Positions 1-7,400 are shown, counted from the first letter of the stretch. The stretch: 7,547 nt of DNA from DATKUA01 sp965602675 (GCA_965602675.1 CBFCZO010000148.1:1-7547); one strand, 5' to 3'. A program made the numbers and translations. The notes: generated by a model not told the origin, from the letters alone.

Positions 1-39
1 CGCCGATGGACAACGATGTAGTCAGTGTCACGCACGTTT

Positions 40-57
40 ACGCATCATTGTATGCGT
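40..57. repeat. Short perfect inverted repeat
   Basis: ACGCAT and ATGCGT form a perfect 6-bp inverted repeat around a 6-nt loop (CATTGT). A further copy of TACGCAT lies at 152-158. It could be a small hairpin or a protein site; its length alone does not exclude chance. Confidence 0.35.
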
Positions 58-120
58 CACAAATTATTACGCCCTTTGAAACGCTCATGCGAAGCACATT
101 TGCGTGAAATTTGCCGTTAT

Positions 121-151
121 CCAACGACTTTTTCGCTTCCCCTCTCGTTGG
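121..151. repeat. Perfect 7-bp inverted repeat with 17-nt loop
   Basis: CCAACGA (121-127) and TCGTTGG (145-151) are perfect reverse complements around a pyrimidine-rich loop. The segment between them and the following bases is C/T rich. It would form a hairpin in RNA from either strand. It is followed 42 nt later by the intrinsic terminator at 193-217. Function unknown. Confidence 0.4.
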
Positions 152-192
152 TACGCATTTTGCCCCTCTTATCTTGAATCGCAATTTTGAGT

Positions 193-217
193 ATCCCGTT
201 TTAAACGGGATTTCTTT
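193..217 (+). terminator. Intrinsic terminator upstream of selC
   Basis: ATCCCGTTT and AAACGGGAT (193-211) are perfect reverse complements around a single T, so the real hairpin has about 7 pairs and a 5-nt loop. TTTCTTT follows at 211-217 on the + strand. It would end a transcript coming from the left and insulate selC. A weaker action on the - strand is possible because the stem is symmetric. Confidence 0.65.
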
Positions 218-249
218 GAAAAACAGTTGCACCCGGCAATCCCGCTGGA

Positions 250-278
250 TTGTGAGAGTCGCGGCGGCGTGCTAAGAT
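250..278 (+). promoter_or_regulatory. Probable sigma70-type selC promoter with extended -10
   Basis: The -35 box is TTGTGA (250-255, 4 of 6 consensus) and the -10 box is TAAGAT (273-278, 4 of 6), with a 17-bp spacer. TG at 270-271 followed by one base gives an extended -10 motif. Only 6 bases separate the -10 box from the first tRNA base at 285, so the expected start lies at or within a base or two of the mature 5' end. This arrangement supports the call more than either hexamer does alone. Confidence 0.5.
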
Positions 279-284
279 GGCTTT

Positions 285-382
285 GGAAGCGCATGGGGTC
301 TGGTGGCTCCCGCGGTCTTCAAAACCGTAGTTCTGCGGCCGTCGTCGTGGAGGGTGGGTTCGATTCCCACACGCTTCCGCCA
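285..382 (+). tRNA. selC: tRNA-Sec (anticodon UCA)
   Basis: Selenocysteine tRNA, which is charged with serine, converted to selenocysteine and delivered by SelB to UGA codons with a SECIS element. Its 98 nt show the bacterial tRNA-Sec hallmarks. The acceptor arm is 285-291 with 372-378, with an eighth opposition C292/A371 that does not pair. The D stem has six pairs (295-300 with 305-310) closing a 4-nt loop. The anticodon stem 312-316/324-328 closes loop CTTCAAA with anticodon TCA at 319-321. The long variable arm can pair 331-337 with 346-352. The T arm is 354-358/366-370 with loop TTCGATT. Discriminator G379 is followed by an encoded CCA (380-382). selA, selB, selD and any selenoprotein gene lie outside the window. 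Confidence 0.97.
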
Positions 383-508
383 ATTCGATGGTCCTCCTTA
401 GAATCCAATATCATCCGCATCTCTCATCGATTAAAATCGCGCCGCCGCGACCAAGGGTGCCCAGCATAAACTAACCTCCTTCAGCGAAAATTCTATTTAC
501 ATCAGCGT

Positions 509-537
509 TTTACTAGTCGATTCGCTGCGGCCATTAT
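509..537 (+). promoter_or_regulatory. Possible promoter of the 48-residue ORF
   Basis: TTTACT (509-514, 4 of 6 to the -35 consensus) and CATTAT (532-537, 4 of 6 to the -10 consensus) are separated by 17 bp. A start would fall about 20 nt before the ATG at 564. Both boxes are imperfect, and the ORF could instead be read through from the selC promoter, since no clear terminator lies between them. Confidence 0.25.
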
Positions 538-563
538 CCCACCCAAACTCAAGGGACGAGGAA

Positions 564-710
564 ATGCTCGATTTGTTGCTATGCTGCAAAGTGTGCCAAC
601 GACGGTTCGTTTCGCAAACCGAACTCGGGTTTGTCATCCCGCCCACCTATCCCGATACCATCTTCACCTTAGAAAATCCCCCGATTTACTTTTTCCCTCC
701 AACCCAGTGA
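564..710 (+). CDS. Small hypothetical protein with a CCxxC motif (48 aa)
   Basis: A 48-residue frame of unrecognised function. The start ATG is preceded by a purine-rich stretch (AAGGGACGAGGAA, 551-563) that can act as a ribosome site, although the nearest part is close to the ATG. The N-terminus is MLDLLLCCKVCQRRF, with Cys at 7, 8 and 11 followed by basic residues. This resembles half of a zinc-binding knuckle. The C-terminal half is rich in proline and aromatic residues (ENPPIYFFPPTQ). It stops at TGA and a strong intrinsic terminator begins 15 nt later, so it looks like the end of a transcript. Its codons are less C-ending than those of the operon. No signal peptide or membrane helix is evident. 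It could be a genuine small protein or a chance frame; the well-placed terminator is the best argument for a gene. Confidence 0.45.
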   Translation: MLDLLLCCKVCQRRFVSQTELGFVIPPTYPDTIFTLENPPIYFFPPTQ

Positions 711-724
711 CGACTTGAAGGTAG

Positions 725-756
725 AAGCCGGCGGCACTCCCGCCGGCTTTTCCTTT
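725..756 (+). terminator. Strong intrinsic terminator after the small ORF
   Basis: AGCCGGCGG (726-734) pairs perfectly with CCGCCGGCT (740-748) around a 5-nt loop CACTC, and A725/T749 can extend the stem. A T-rich tail TTTTCCTTT follows (748-756). It separates the selC/small-ORF segment from the TetR operon. Because it lies 15 nt after a UGA it was considered as a SECIS hairpin. The loop has no G or GU-rich character and the T tail fits termination, so terminator is preferred. Confidence 0.9.
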
Positions 757-829
757 ATACGCCGCTCTCTCTGATCCACCCGCCCCTCCGCGATAAATCG
801 GCCGCGCCCCACAAGACTGCTATCCCGAC

Positions 830-858
830 TTGACAACATGCCGCACCAGCACTAGACT
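830..858 (+). promoter_or_regulatory. Promoter of the tetR-efflux operon
   Basis: A perfect -35 box TTGACA (830-835) is followed after 17 bp by TAGACT (853-858, 4 of 6 to the -10 consensus). The predicted start falls near 865, inside the palindromic operator at 863-884, leaving a leader of about 30 nt before the GTG at 895. The -10 box lies inside a CTAGACT copy that is also present in the operator. Confidence 0.7.
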
Positions 859-869
859 TGTGCTAGACT
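848..869. repeat. CTAGACT direct repeat overlapping the -10 box
   Basis: CTAGACT occurs at 852-858 and again at 863-869, exactly 11 bp apart, so both copies face the same side of the helix. The second copy is the left arm of the palindrome at 863-884. AGCAC (848-852) and GTGCT (860-864) form an overlapping inverted repeat with a 7-nt centre. These may give a second, weaker regulator site covering the -10 element. Confidence 0.5.
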
Positions 870-884
870 GACTGGTCGGTCTAG
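863..884. promoter_or_regulatory. TetR-type operator palindrome
   Basis: A 22-bp near-perfect palindrome. The left arm CTAGACTGAC (863-872) mirrors the right arm GTCGGTCTAG (875-884), and nine of ten positions pair. The GAC/GTC core resembles operators of many TetR regulators. It lies immediately downstream of the -10 box, covers the predicted start and runs into the ribosome site (AGGAG, 883-887) of the regulator gene. The position argues for autorepression of the whole operon. Binding by the encoded TetR is inferred. Confidence 0.75.
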
Positions 885-894
885 GAGCTGCGGC

Positions 895-1509
895 GTGAAA
901 CAAAAGCCAAAAAAAACCACCACCAACACCAAAAGAAAAATCCTCGAGGCGGCACTCGAATGCTTCTCAAATAAAGGCTACGAAGGCACAACCATGGATG
1001 ACGTCATCGCAGCCGCCGGAGCCAGCAAAGGCTCGATCTACTGGCACTTCAAGTCGAAGCGCGAACTCTTCATCGAGCTGCTGGACTACTGGTGGGAAGG
1101 GTTCCTCGAGCAGTTCGAGCAGCTCGCCCGCTCCGGCGGAACGGCTATGCAGCGCATCGGCAAAGCGATCCGGATGTCTCTGCAATTATCCGTCGACGAT
1201 ATCCACCTGCTCAGGGCCTACATGGAATTCTTCAATGTCGGGATGAAGGATCCTCAATTCATGGAGCACCAACTCTCGTTCTACGAGCGGGGATTCCGGA
1301 TGATGACCAACGTGATCGAGGAGGGCATCGCCGCCGGAGAATTCGGCGTCACCGACGCACGCTTCCACGCCGAGGCGATAAACAGCTACATCGACGGGCT
1401 GATGATGCACCTCATCCTCGATCCCGACTATTACCGCAACGACGTCGCCGACAAGTCCGAGCAATTCGTCAAGAGGGCTCTGCTCTACCGGGGTGAAAAG
1501 GAAAGCTGA
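895..1509 (+). CDS. TetR/AcrR-family regulator of the efflux operon (204 aa)
   Basis: A ligand-responsive DNA-binding repressor, typical of genes leading an efflux operon. The N-terminal TetR_N domain spans about residues 13-60. The helix-turn-helix is around 34-53 (TMDDVIAAAGASKGSIYWHF), followed by the family signature YWHFKSK (49-55). The remaining ~145 residues are helical and would form the dimerising, ligand-binding domain; residues that would identify the ligand cannot be read. The basic N-terminal tail (KQKPKK) may contact the minor groove. The start is GTG at 895, chosen because AGGAG (883-887) lies 7 nt upstream and the HTH is at the expected distance. It stops 2 nt before the adaptor gene, so it is co-transcribed and probably co-repressed with its targets. 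It occupies the place of CecR in the E. coli cecR-ybhGFSR locus, but orthology to CecR is not proven. Confidence 0.93.
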   Translation: MKQKPKKTTTNTKRKILEAALECFSNKGYEGTTMDDVIAAAGASKGSIYWHFKSKRELFIELLDYWWEGFLEQFEQLARSGGTAMQRIGKAIRMSLQLSVDDIHLLRAYMEFFNVGMKDPQFMEHQLSFYERGFRMMTNVIEEGIAAGEFGVTDARFHAEAINSYIDGLMMHLILDPDYYRNDVADKSEQFVKRALLYRGEKES

Positions 1510-1511
1510 AG

Positions 1512-2609
1512 ATGAAAAAGAAATGGATTATCAGGATTGTTATCGCTGTTGTTGTGATAGCGGTCGTCGCCGAAGCGATATGGTTCCTCGCTCCCGATCT
1601 CTTCCAGGCCGCCGAACCCGAGGGCTTCGTGCGCGCCAGCGGGCGCATCGAGGGCAGAAACATCGAGATCTCCTCAAAGATACCGGGGCGCGTCATCGAG
1701 CTTCTGGCCGATGAGGGCCAGGAACTCCACGCGGGCGAGATCGTCGCGCGTATATCCGCTGAAGAGCTGGAAGCCGCGCGCAGGGGTGCTGAGGCCAACC
1801 TCGCCCTCTGGATCAACCGCCGCAGCCAGGCTGAGCTCGACCTCAAGCTGACAAGCCGGCAGGTCGAATCCGGCATAAACCTCGCCCGGGCGCAGATCGA
1901 AGTGGCGCAGGCCAACCTCGAGCGCGCCGAGGCGGCCGCCGAGCAGGCGCAGAAGGACCACGACCGCTACAAGCAGCTTTCGGAAGACGGAGTCGTGCCC
2001 GCTGTCACCTACGACCAGGCCCGCCTCGCCAACATCTCCGCCCGCAAGGAGCTCGAGGCCGCACGCAAAACTCTCCGCCAAACTGAAGTCAACCTCGAGC
2101 GTGCCGAGGATGCCCGCCTCACTATCGACCTCAAGCGCGCCGCCGTGGCCGACGCTGACAAGATGATCGCCACCGCCCGGGCCGGCCTCGATGCCGCCGA
2201 ATCCCGCCTCGCCGACGCTGAGATCACGGCGCCGGTCGACGGCGTCGTGCTCGAGCGCATCGTCCAAACGGGAGAGGTGATCAACGCAGGCACGCCGATC
2301 TTCACCATGGTCAACCCCGATGACCTCTACCTCAAGATCTACGTGCCCAACCTCGAGACCGGAAAACTCAAAATCGGCAACCAGGCAAGGATCATCCCCG
2401 ATGCCTACCCCGAGGATTTCTTCCCCGCCGAGGTCACCCTCATCAGCGAGCGCGCCCAGTTCACTCCCAAGAACGTCGAAACCAGGGAGCAGCGCGTCAA
2501 CCTCGTCTTCGAGGTCAAGCTCGGCAAAATCGACAACTCCGCCCGCCGCCTCAAGCCCGGCATGCCCGCAGAGGCCGTGGTCAGGCACGACGACTCGAAA
2601 TCCTGGTAG
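1512..2609 (+). CDS. ybhG: HlyD-family membrane-fusion (periplasmic adaptor) protein, YbhG-like (365 aa)
   Basis: The adaptor links the inner-membrane ABC exporter to an outer-membrane channel. One N-terminal membrane segment (residues 6-26) follows a short basic tail, MKKKW, with no lipobox, so it is probably membrane anchored. The first half-lipoyl motif is at about 45-82. A long helical coiled-coil hairpin rich in Ala, Glu, Arg and Gln spans about 83-235. The second half-lipoyl motif is 236-267 (ITAPVDGVVLERIV) and the beta-barrel domain follows. FTPKNVET (317-324) and LKPGMPAE (347-354) are the motifs I associate with the YbhG group. The length is slightly above E. coli YbhG (about 330), mostly from a longer hairpin. 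The ATG is 2 nt after the regulator stop, with AGGA (1499-1502) 9 nt upstream. No TolC-like gene accompanies it here. Confidence 0.93.
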   Translation: MKKKWIIRIVIAVVVIAVVAEAIWFLAPDLFQAAEPEGFVRASGRIEGRNIEISSKIPGRVIELLADEGQELHAGEIVARISAEELEAARRGAEANLALWINRRSQAELDLKLTSRQVESGINLARAQIEVAQANLERAEAAAEQAQKDHDRYKQLSEDGVVPAVTYDQARLANISARKELEAARKTLRQTEVNLERAEDARLTIDLKRAAVADADKMIATARAGLDAAESRLADAEITAPVDGVVLERIVQTGEVINAGTPIFTMVNPDDLYLKIYVPNLETGKLKIGNQARIIPDAYPEDFFPAEVTLISERAQFTPKNVETREQRVNLVFEVKLGKIDNSARRLKPGMPAEAVVRHDDSKSW

Positions 2610-2619
2610 CCTCCCGACA

Positions 2620-4554
<1,935 letters not shown>

Positions 4555-4555
4555 G

Positions 4556-5710
4556 ATGAGCCGCCTGCGAATAGCGATCGGCAACATCTACCACGTGGCC
4601 TGGCGCGAGTTCCGCGAGTTCATCTCCAGCCCACTGCTCATCAGCCTCTCCATCATCTCGCCGCTGCTGATGTTCCTCCTCTTCTGCTACGGCTTCTCAC
4701 TCGACGTCCGCAACATGCCATTCTCCTACGTCGACTTCTGCCGCCAGACCGCCAGCCGCCAGTACATCGACAGCTTCCTCGCCAGCGGCTACTTCGATCT
4801 CGTCGGCGAAAGGCTCTCGATCGACGAGGTCCGCCGTGACCTGCTCATCGACCGCACGCGCGTCGGCATCGTCATCCCCGAGGACTTCTCACGCCGCCTC
4901 GCCCGCGACCGCAACGCAGAGGTCCAAATCCTCGTCAACGGCACCAACGCCTCCCGCGCAGTCATCGTCAAGGGCTACGTCGAGGGCATGAACGCCCAGT
5001 TCAACAATGATCTCATCCGCCGCTTCATCAGGGAAAACTACGCCGGCACGGACGCCGAATTCGAGCCGCTCAGCCTCCTGCCGACCACCTGGTTCAACCC
5101 CTCCCTCGACAGCAATAACTACCTCGTCCCCGGCGTGCTCGGATTCTGCATCTTCCTCTTCCCCGCCATGATGACAGCCATCGCTCTCTCCAAGGAAAAA
5201 GAAACCGGCATGATCTTCAACGTCTACACCTCCCCCCTCAGCAAGTTCCAATACCTCGTCGGCAAAACCCTCCTCTACCTCGCCGTCTCCATGGTCATCT
5301 TCATGATCCTCTTCGCCATCGCCATCTGGCACTTCCGCGTGCCCTTCAGGGGCGAATTCCTCACTCTCCTCGTCCTCACTTTCCTCTACGTCGCCTGCGC
5401 AGCGGGCATCGGCATCTTCGTCGCCTCTCTCGTCCGCACACAGGTCGCCGCCCTGCTCATCTCCATGATGGCAACATTCCTCCCCGCGTTCCTCTACTCC
5501 GGCTTCTTCATGCCCGTCGAAAGCATGGGGCCCGACGCACAGATCATGTCGACCATCCTCCCGCCCACCTACTACTTCTCCATCCTCCGACTCTCCTTCC
5601 TCAAGGGCGTCGGTTGGGACTACATGCTGCCGCAGACCGCCGCTCTCGCCGCCTTCGCGGTCGCCATCTTCGCGCTCTCAATATTCTTCTTCAAAAAGAG
5701 GATAGGATGA
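4556..5710 (+). CDS. ybhS: ABC-2 type exporter permease, YbhS-like (384 aa)
   Basis: The first of two membrane subunits that would form the translocation path in the inner membrane. The fold is typical of ABC-2 permeases. An amphipathic start (AWREFREFISSP, 15-26) precedes TM1 (about 27-48), then a large extracytoplasmic domain (about 50-188) with the NPSLDSN segment before TM2 (189-211). The cytoplasmic coupling motif KEKETG (213-218) with NVYTSPLSK follows, then TM3 (236-258), TM4 (267-292), TM5 (297-319) and TM6 (357-379). The tail FFFKKRIG is basic. Its size matches E. coli YbhS (377). The ATG is 1 nt after the ATPase stop, and a strong AAGGAGG (4540-4546) lies 9 nt upstream. It overlaps the next gene by ATGA. 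The substrate cannot be read from the sequence; the E. coli relatives are linked to drug efflux. Confidence 0.93.
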   Translation: MSRLRIAIGNIYHVAWREFREFISSPLLISLSIISPLLMFLLFCYGFSLDVRNMPFSYVDFCRQTASRQYIDSFLASGYFDLVGERLSIDEVRRDLLIDRTRVGIVIPEDFSRRLARDRNAEVQILVNGTNASRAVIVKGYVEGMNAQFNNDLIRRFIRENYAGTDAEFEPLSLLPTTWFNPSLDSNNYLVPGVLGFCIFLFPAMMTAIALSKEKETGMIFNVYTSPLSKFQYLVGKTLLYLAVSMVIFMILFAIAIWHFRVPFRGEFLTLLVLTFLYVACAAGIGIFVASLVRTQVAALLISMMATFLPAFLYSGFFMPVESMGPDAQIMSTILPPTYYFSILRLSFLKGVGWDYMLPQTAALAAFAVAIFALSIFFFKKRIG

Positions 5711-6840
5711 TCACTCTCAAGCGCATTCTCAGCCTCATGCGGAAAGAGTTCCGACAGCTCTTCCGCAACGTCGCGCTCGTCGGCATCATCATTTACGCCG
5801 TCACTCTCGATCCATACATGGCGGGCGAGCTCACCCTCGATCTCAAGGAATACGGCATCGCCGTCGCCGATATGGATAAAAGCGTCGCCAGCGCAGAGTT
5901 CGCAGCCAGGCTCCGCGAGCCCTTCTTCAACATCAAACGGCGTATCCACAGCACCGCGCCCATGGAGGACATGCTGATCGGCGGCGACGTCGCCATGGTG
6001 ATGGTTATCCCCGACGGATTCGAGCGAAACCTCTCAGCCCGCAGGCAGGCCACCGTGCAACTCGTCTTCGACGGCACCAACGCCAACTCCGCCACCATCG
6101 CTCTCTCCTACATCGCCGGCATCGCGGCCGAATACTCCGAAACGGTCTTGCTCGAGCGATGGCGCCTCTCACCCGACTCCCTCGACGACTTCCCATACGT
6201 CCGCGACCAGACACGCGTCCTCTTCAACCCAAACCTCGACGACGGCTGGTTCATGGTCGTCTCCGAATTCCTCACCGCCCTCACCATGATCGCCATTCTC
6301 CTGCCCGCCGCCCTCACCGTATACGAAAAGCAATTCGGCACCATGGAGCAGCTCATGGTCACACCCCTCCGCGTCCACGAGATCATGTTCGCCAAAATCT
6401 TCACCACCGCCATCGTCATCCTCCTCGCCTCCTACATCGGCATCTACACCGTCATCGTCGGCGCCAAGGGCATTCCCATGCGCGGCTCCATCCTCTACTT
6501 CACACTCGTCACGGCGGTCTTCCTCTTCGCCTCATCGGGGCTCGGACTGCTCATCGCAACCGTCACCAGCAACCTCTCCGAAACCATACTCGTCACCTTC
6601 ATCGTCCTCGTGCCAATCATGTTCCTATCCGGCGCTTGGACGCCCCCCGAAGCAATGCCCGACTGGATGCGCGCCCTCATCTACTTCTCGCCCCTCACCT
6701 ACTACCTCGACATCAGCTACGGCATCTTTTTCCGCGGCATCGGCCTCGCCGAGACATGGATTCCCCTCACACTCCTCCTCGCTCTCGGAGTGCTCATCTT
6801 CACACTCGGTGCACTGCGCTTCAGAAAAAAATTCGCCTAG
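5707..6840 (+). CDS. ybhR: ABC-2 type exporter permease, YbhR-like (377 aa)
   Basis: The second membrane subunit of the exporter. The N-terminal amphipathic segment MRKEFRQLFR (11-20) leads into TM1 (about 21-40), which is interrupted by Asp35-Pro36. The extracytoplasmic domain spans about 42-180, with the family motifs DGTNANSATIA (122-132) and NPNLDDGWF (174-182). TM2 (183-205) is followed by the coupling motif EKQFGTMEQLMVTP (207-220), then TM3 (229-252), TM4 (261-285), TM5 (291-311) and TM6 (351-370). The tail is basic (RFRKKFA). The length matches E. coli YbhR (368). The frame is open 93 nt further upstream inside the previous gene. The ATG at 5707 is chosen because it overlaps the preceding TGA as ATGA, has GAGG (5698-5701) 5 nt upstream, and gives the expected N-terminus. 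It is the last gene of the operon and ends in TAG; no classical terminator follows. Confidence 0.93.
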   Translation: MITLKRILSLMRKEFRQLFRNVALVGIIIYAVTLDPYMAGELTLDLKEYGIAVADMDKSVASAEFAARLREPFFNIKRRIHSTAPMEDMLIGGDVAMVMVIPDGFERNLSARRQATVQLVFDGTNANSATIALSYIAGIAAEYSETVLLERWRLSPDSLDDFPYVRDQTRVLFNPNLDDGWFMVVSEFLTALTMIAILLPAALTVYEKQFGTMEQLMVTPLRVHEIMFAKIFTTAIVILLASYIGIYTVIVGAKGIPMRGSILYFTLVTAVFLFASSGLGLLIATVTSNLSETILVTFIVLVPIMFLSGAWTPPEAMPDWMRALIYFSPLTYYLDISYGIFFRGIGLAETWIPLTLLLALGVLIFTLGALRFRKKFA

Positions 6841-7067
6841 AACACGGCAAGGGATCAGTCCTTGAATATTCCCTTTCACGCACCGCCGCTGTCATCCCTC
6901 GGCGATCGCCTTTATAGGGGGACATCCCTTTCCGTGCCTTGTGGACATCACTTTAGGGTTGAAATAATTATACGGAAATAACCCGAGGGTTCAAGGGAAT
7001 GGATGGCCAGGCCGGGCTCGGAGATAAAAAAAGAATGGCGGGACACGGGGTGTAGAGGGGAGCAGAA
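6841..7067. other. Convergent intergenic region with imperfect repeats
   Basis: This 227-nt gap between the operon and the converging zinc-ribbon gene holds no supported gene. It contains CAAGG/CCTTG (6848-6852/6860-6864), AAGGGA/TCCCTT (6849-6854/6870-6875), the 10-bp palindrome GGCGATCGCC (6901-6910), a 12-nt imperfect direct repeat (6920-6954), and AGGGTT/AACCC (6955-6960/6980-6984). The stretch 6955-6980 is AT-rich. No stem followed by a T run suits the operon. For the - strand gene a T-run lies at 7024-7034 (read as TTCTTTTTTTAT), but no good stem precedes it. Confidence 0.6.
6920..6954. repeat. Imperfect tandem 12-nt repeat
   Basis: GGACATCCCTTT (6920-6931) and GGACATCACTTT (6943-6954) differ at one base and start 23 nt apart. 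The first copy also forms a small hairpin with the preceding G run. The look recalls short repeats near mobile elements such as REP-associated transposases or IS ends, but no transposase is in the window. That link is inference. Confidence 0.55.
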
Positions 7068-7400
7068 CTACTCCGCCCAGGAAATCGTGTTCCCGCAGTT
7101 GTGGCAGGGGGCCTGCCTATGCGGGACGGAAATACCGCAAGTGGGGCAGACATAGTAAACGAGATCACGGTCGCGGTTGCAGTGGGGGCAGACGACATAA
7201 GGCGGTCGTGTCAGCCCGCCGCAATGGGGGCAGGCATGGGATTTTGCCGGCGGCGTAAACGCGATCGCGAGCCAGCCGATGGGGCCGAGTAGTAATCCCA
7301 AGCCGCAGCCGGCGAGCTCGTGCCCTCGTGAGCTTCCGATATGCGCGCCGACGGCAGCGCCGAGGATCAACCAAAGGAAAGCGGCTAACAGCCCCTCCAT
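7068..7400 (-). CDS. Small membrane protein with two C-terminal zinc ribbons (110 aa)
   Basis: Two hydrophobic segments (about 3-20 and 29-49) form a helical hairpin with glycine-rich packing; the second contains LGLLLGPIGWLAIAF, common in small bacterial zinc-ribbon membrane proteins. A short linker leads to four CxxC pairs: 57/60, 71/74, 85/88 and 99/102, suggesting two four-cysteine zinc ribbons, CPHC..CPHC and CPTC..CHNC. Consecutive pairs are spaced by exactly 14 residues. The first loop is short and basic, so the ribbons are most likely cytoplasmic. The ATG at 7398-7400 has GGAGGG (7409-7414 on the + strand) 8 nt upstream. It stands alone on this strand and converges on the efflux operon. 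Its function is unknown; such proteins may sense metals or redox state or act as protein-binding scaffolds, but nothing here selects among these. Confidence 0.85.
   Translation of the reverse strand: MEGLLAAFLWLILGAAVGAHIGSSRGHELAGCGLGLLLGPIGWLAIAFTPPAKSHACPHCGGLTRPPYVVCPHCNRDRDLVYYVCPTCGISVPHRQAPCHNCGNTISWAE

Larger units (their letters stand above)
1..249. other. AT-richer leader region without a convincing gene
   Basis: This stretch is clearly lower in GC than the operon. No reading frame has a good ribosome site and coding character. A + strand frame open from the left edge stops at 105-107, but its codons do not show the strong C-ending preference of the operon genes. A - strand frame (38-232, GTG start) runs across the terminator hairpin and lacks a good ribosome site. 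The region carries three inverted repeats (40-57, 121-151, 193-211). It may be the 3' tail of an upstream transcript or hold a small structured RNA, but the sequence does not decide this. Confidence 0.5.

Noticed and set aside
3..107. Open frame at the left edge as the 3' end of an upstream gene
   Set aside because: Only about 34 codons, with codon use unlike the operon; the following terminator is consistent with it but not enough to call a gene.
201..383. Minus-strand ORF containing the string ACGNRTHPP
   Set aside because: It is the antisense translation of the selC tRNA gene; such GNRTH-type peptides are a known false-ORF product, even though AAGGAGG happens to precede the TTG.
437..450. 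TCGCG-CCGC-CGCGA hairpin as a selC terminator
   Set aside because: A perfect small stem, but no T run follows, so intrinsic termination is not supported.
227..469. Plus-strand 80-residue ORF across selC
   Set aside because: It reads straight through the tRNA gene from a TTG and shows no coding signals.
708..756. UGA of the small ORF as a selenocysteine codon with the following hairpin as SECIS
   Set aside because: The stem is a perfect GC-rich terminator with loop CACTC and a T tail; bacterial SECIS loops normally present G/U bases, and the extension would have no recognisable coding content.
6901..7268. GCGATCGC octamers (6902-6909 and 7261-7268) as HIP1-like repeats
   Set aside because: Two copies in GC-rich DNA are close to what chance allows, and nothing else suggests a cyanobacterial genome.
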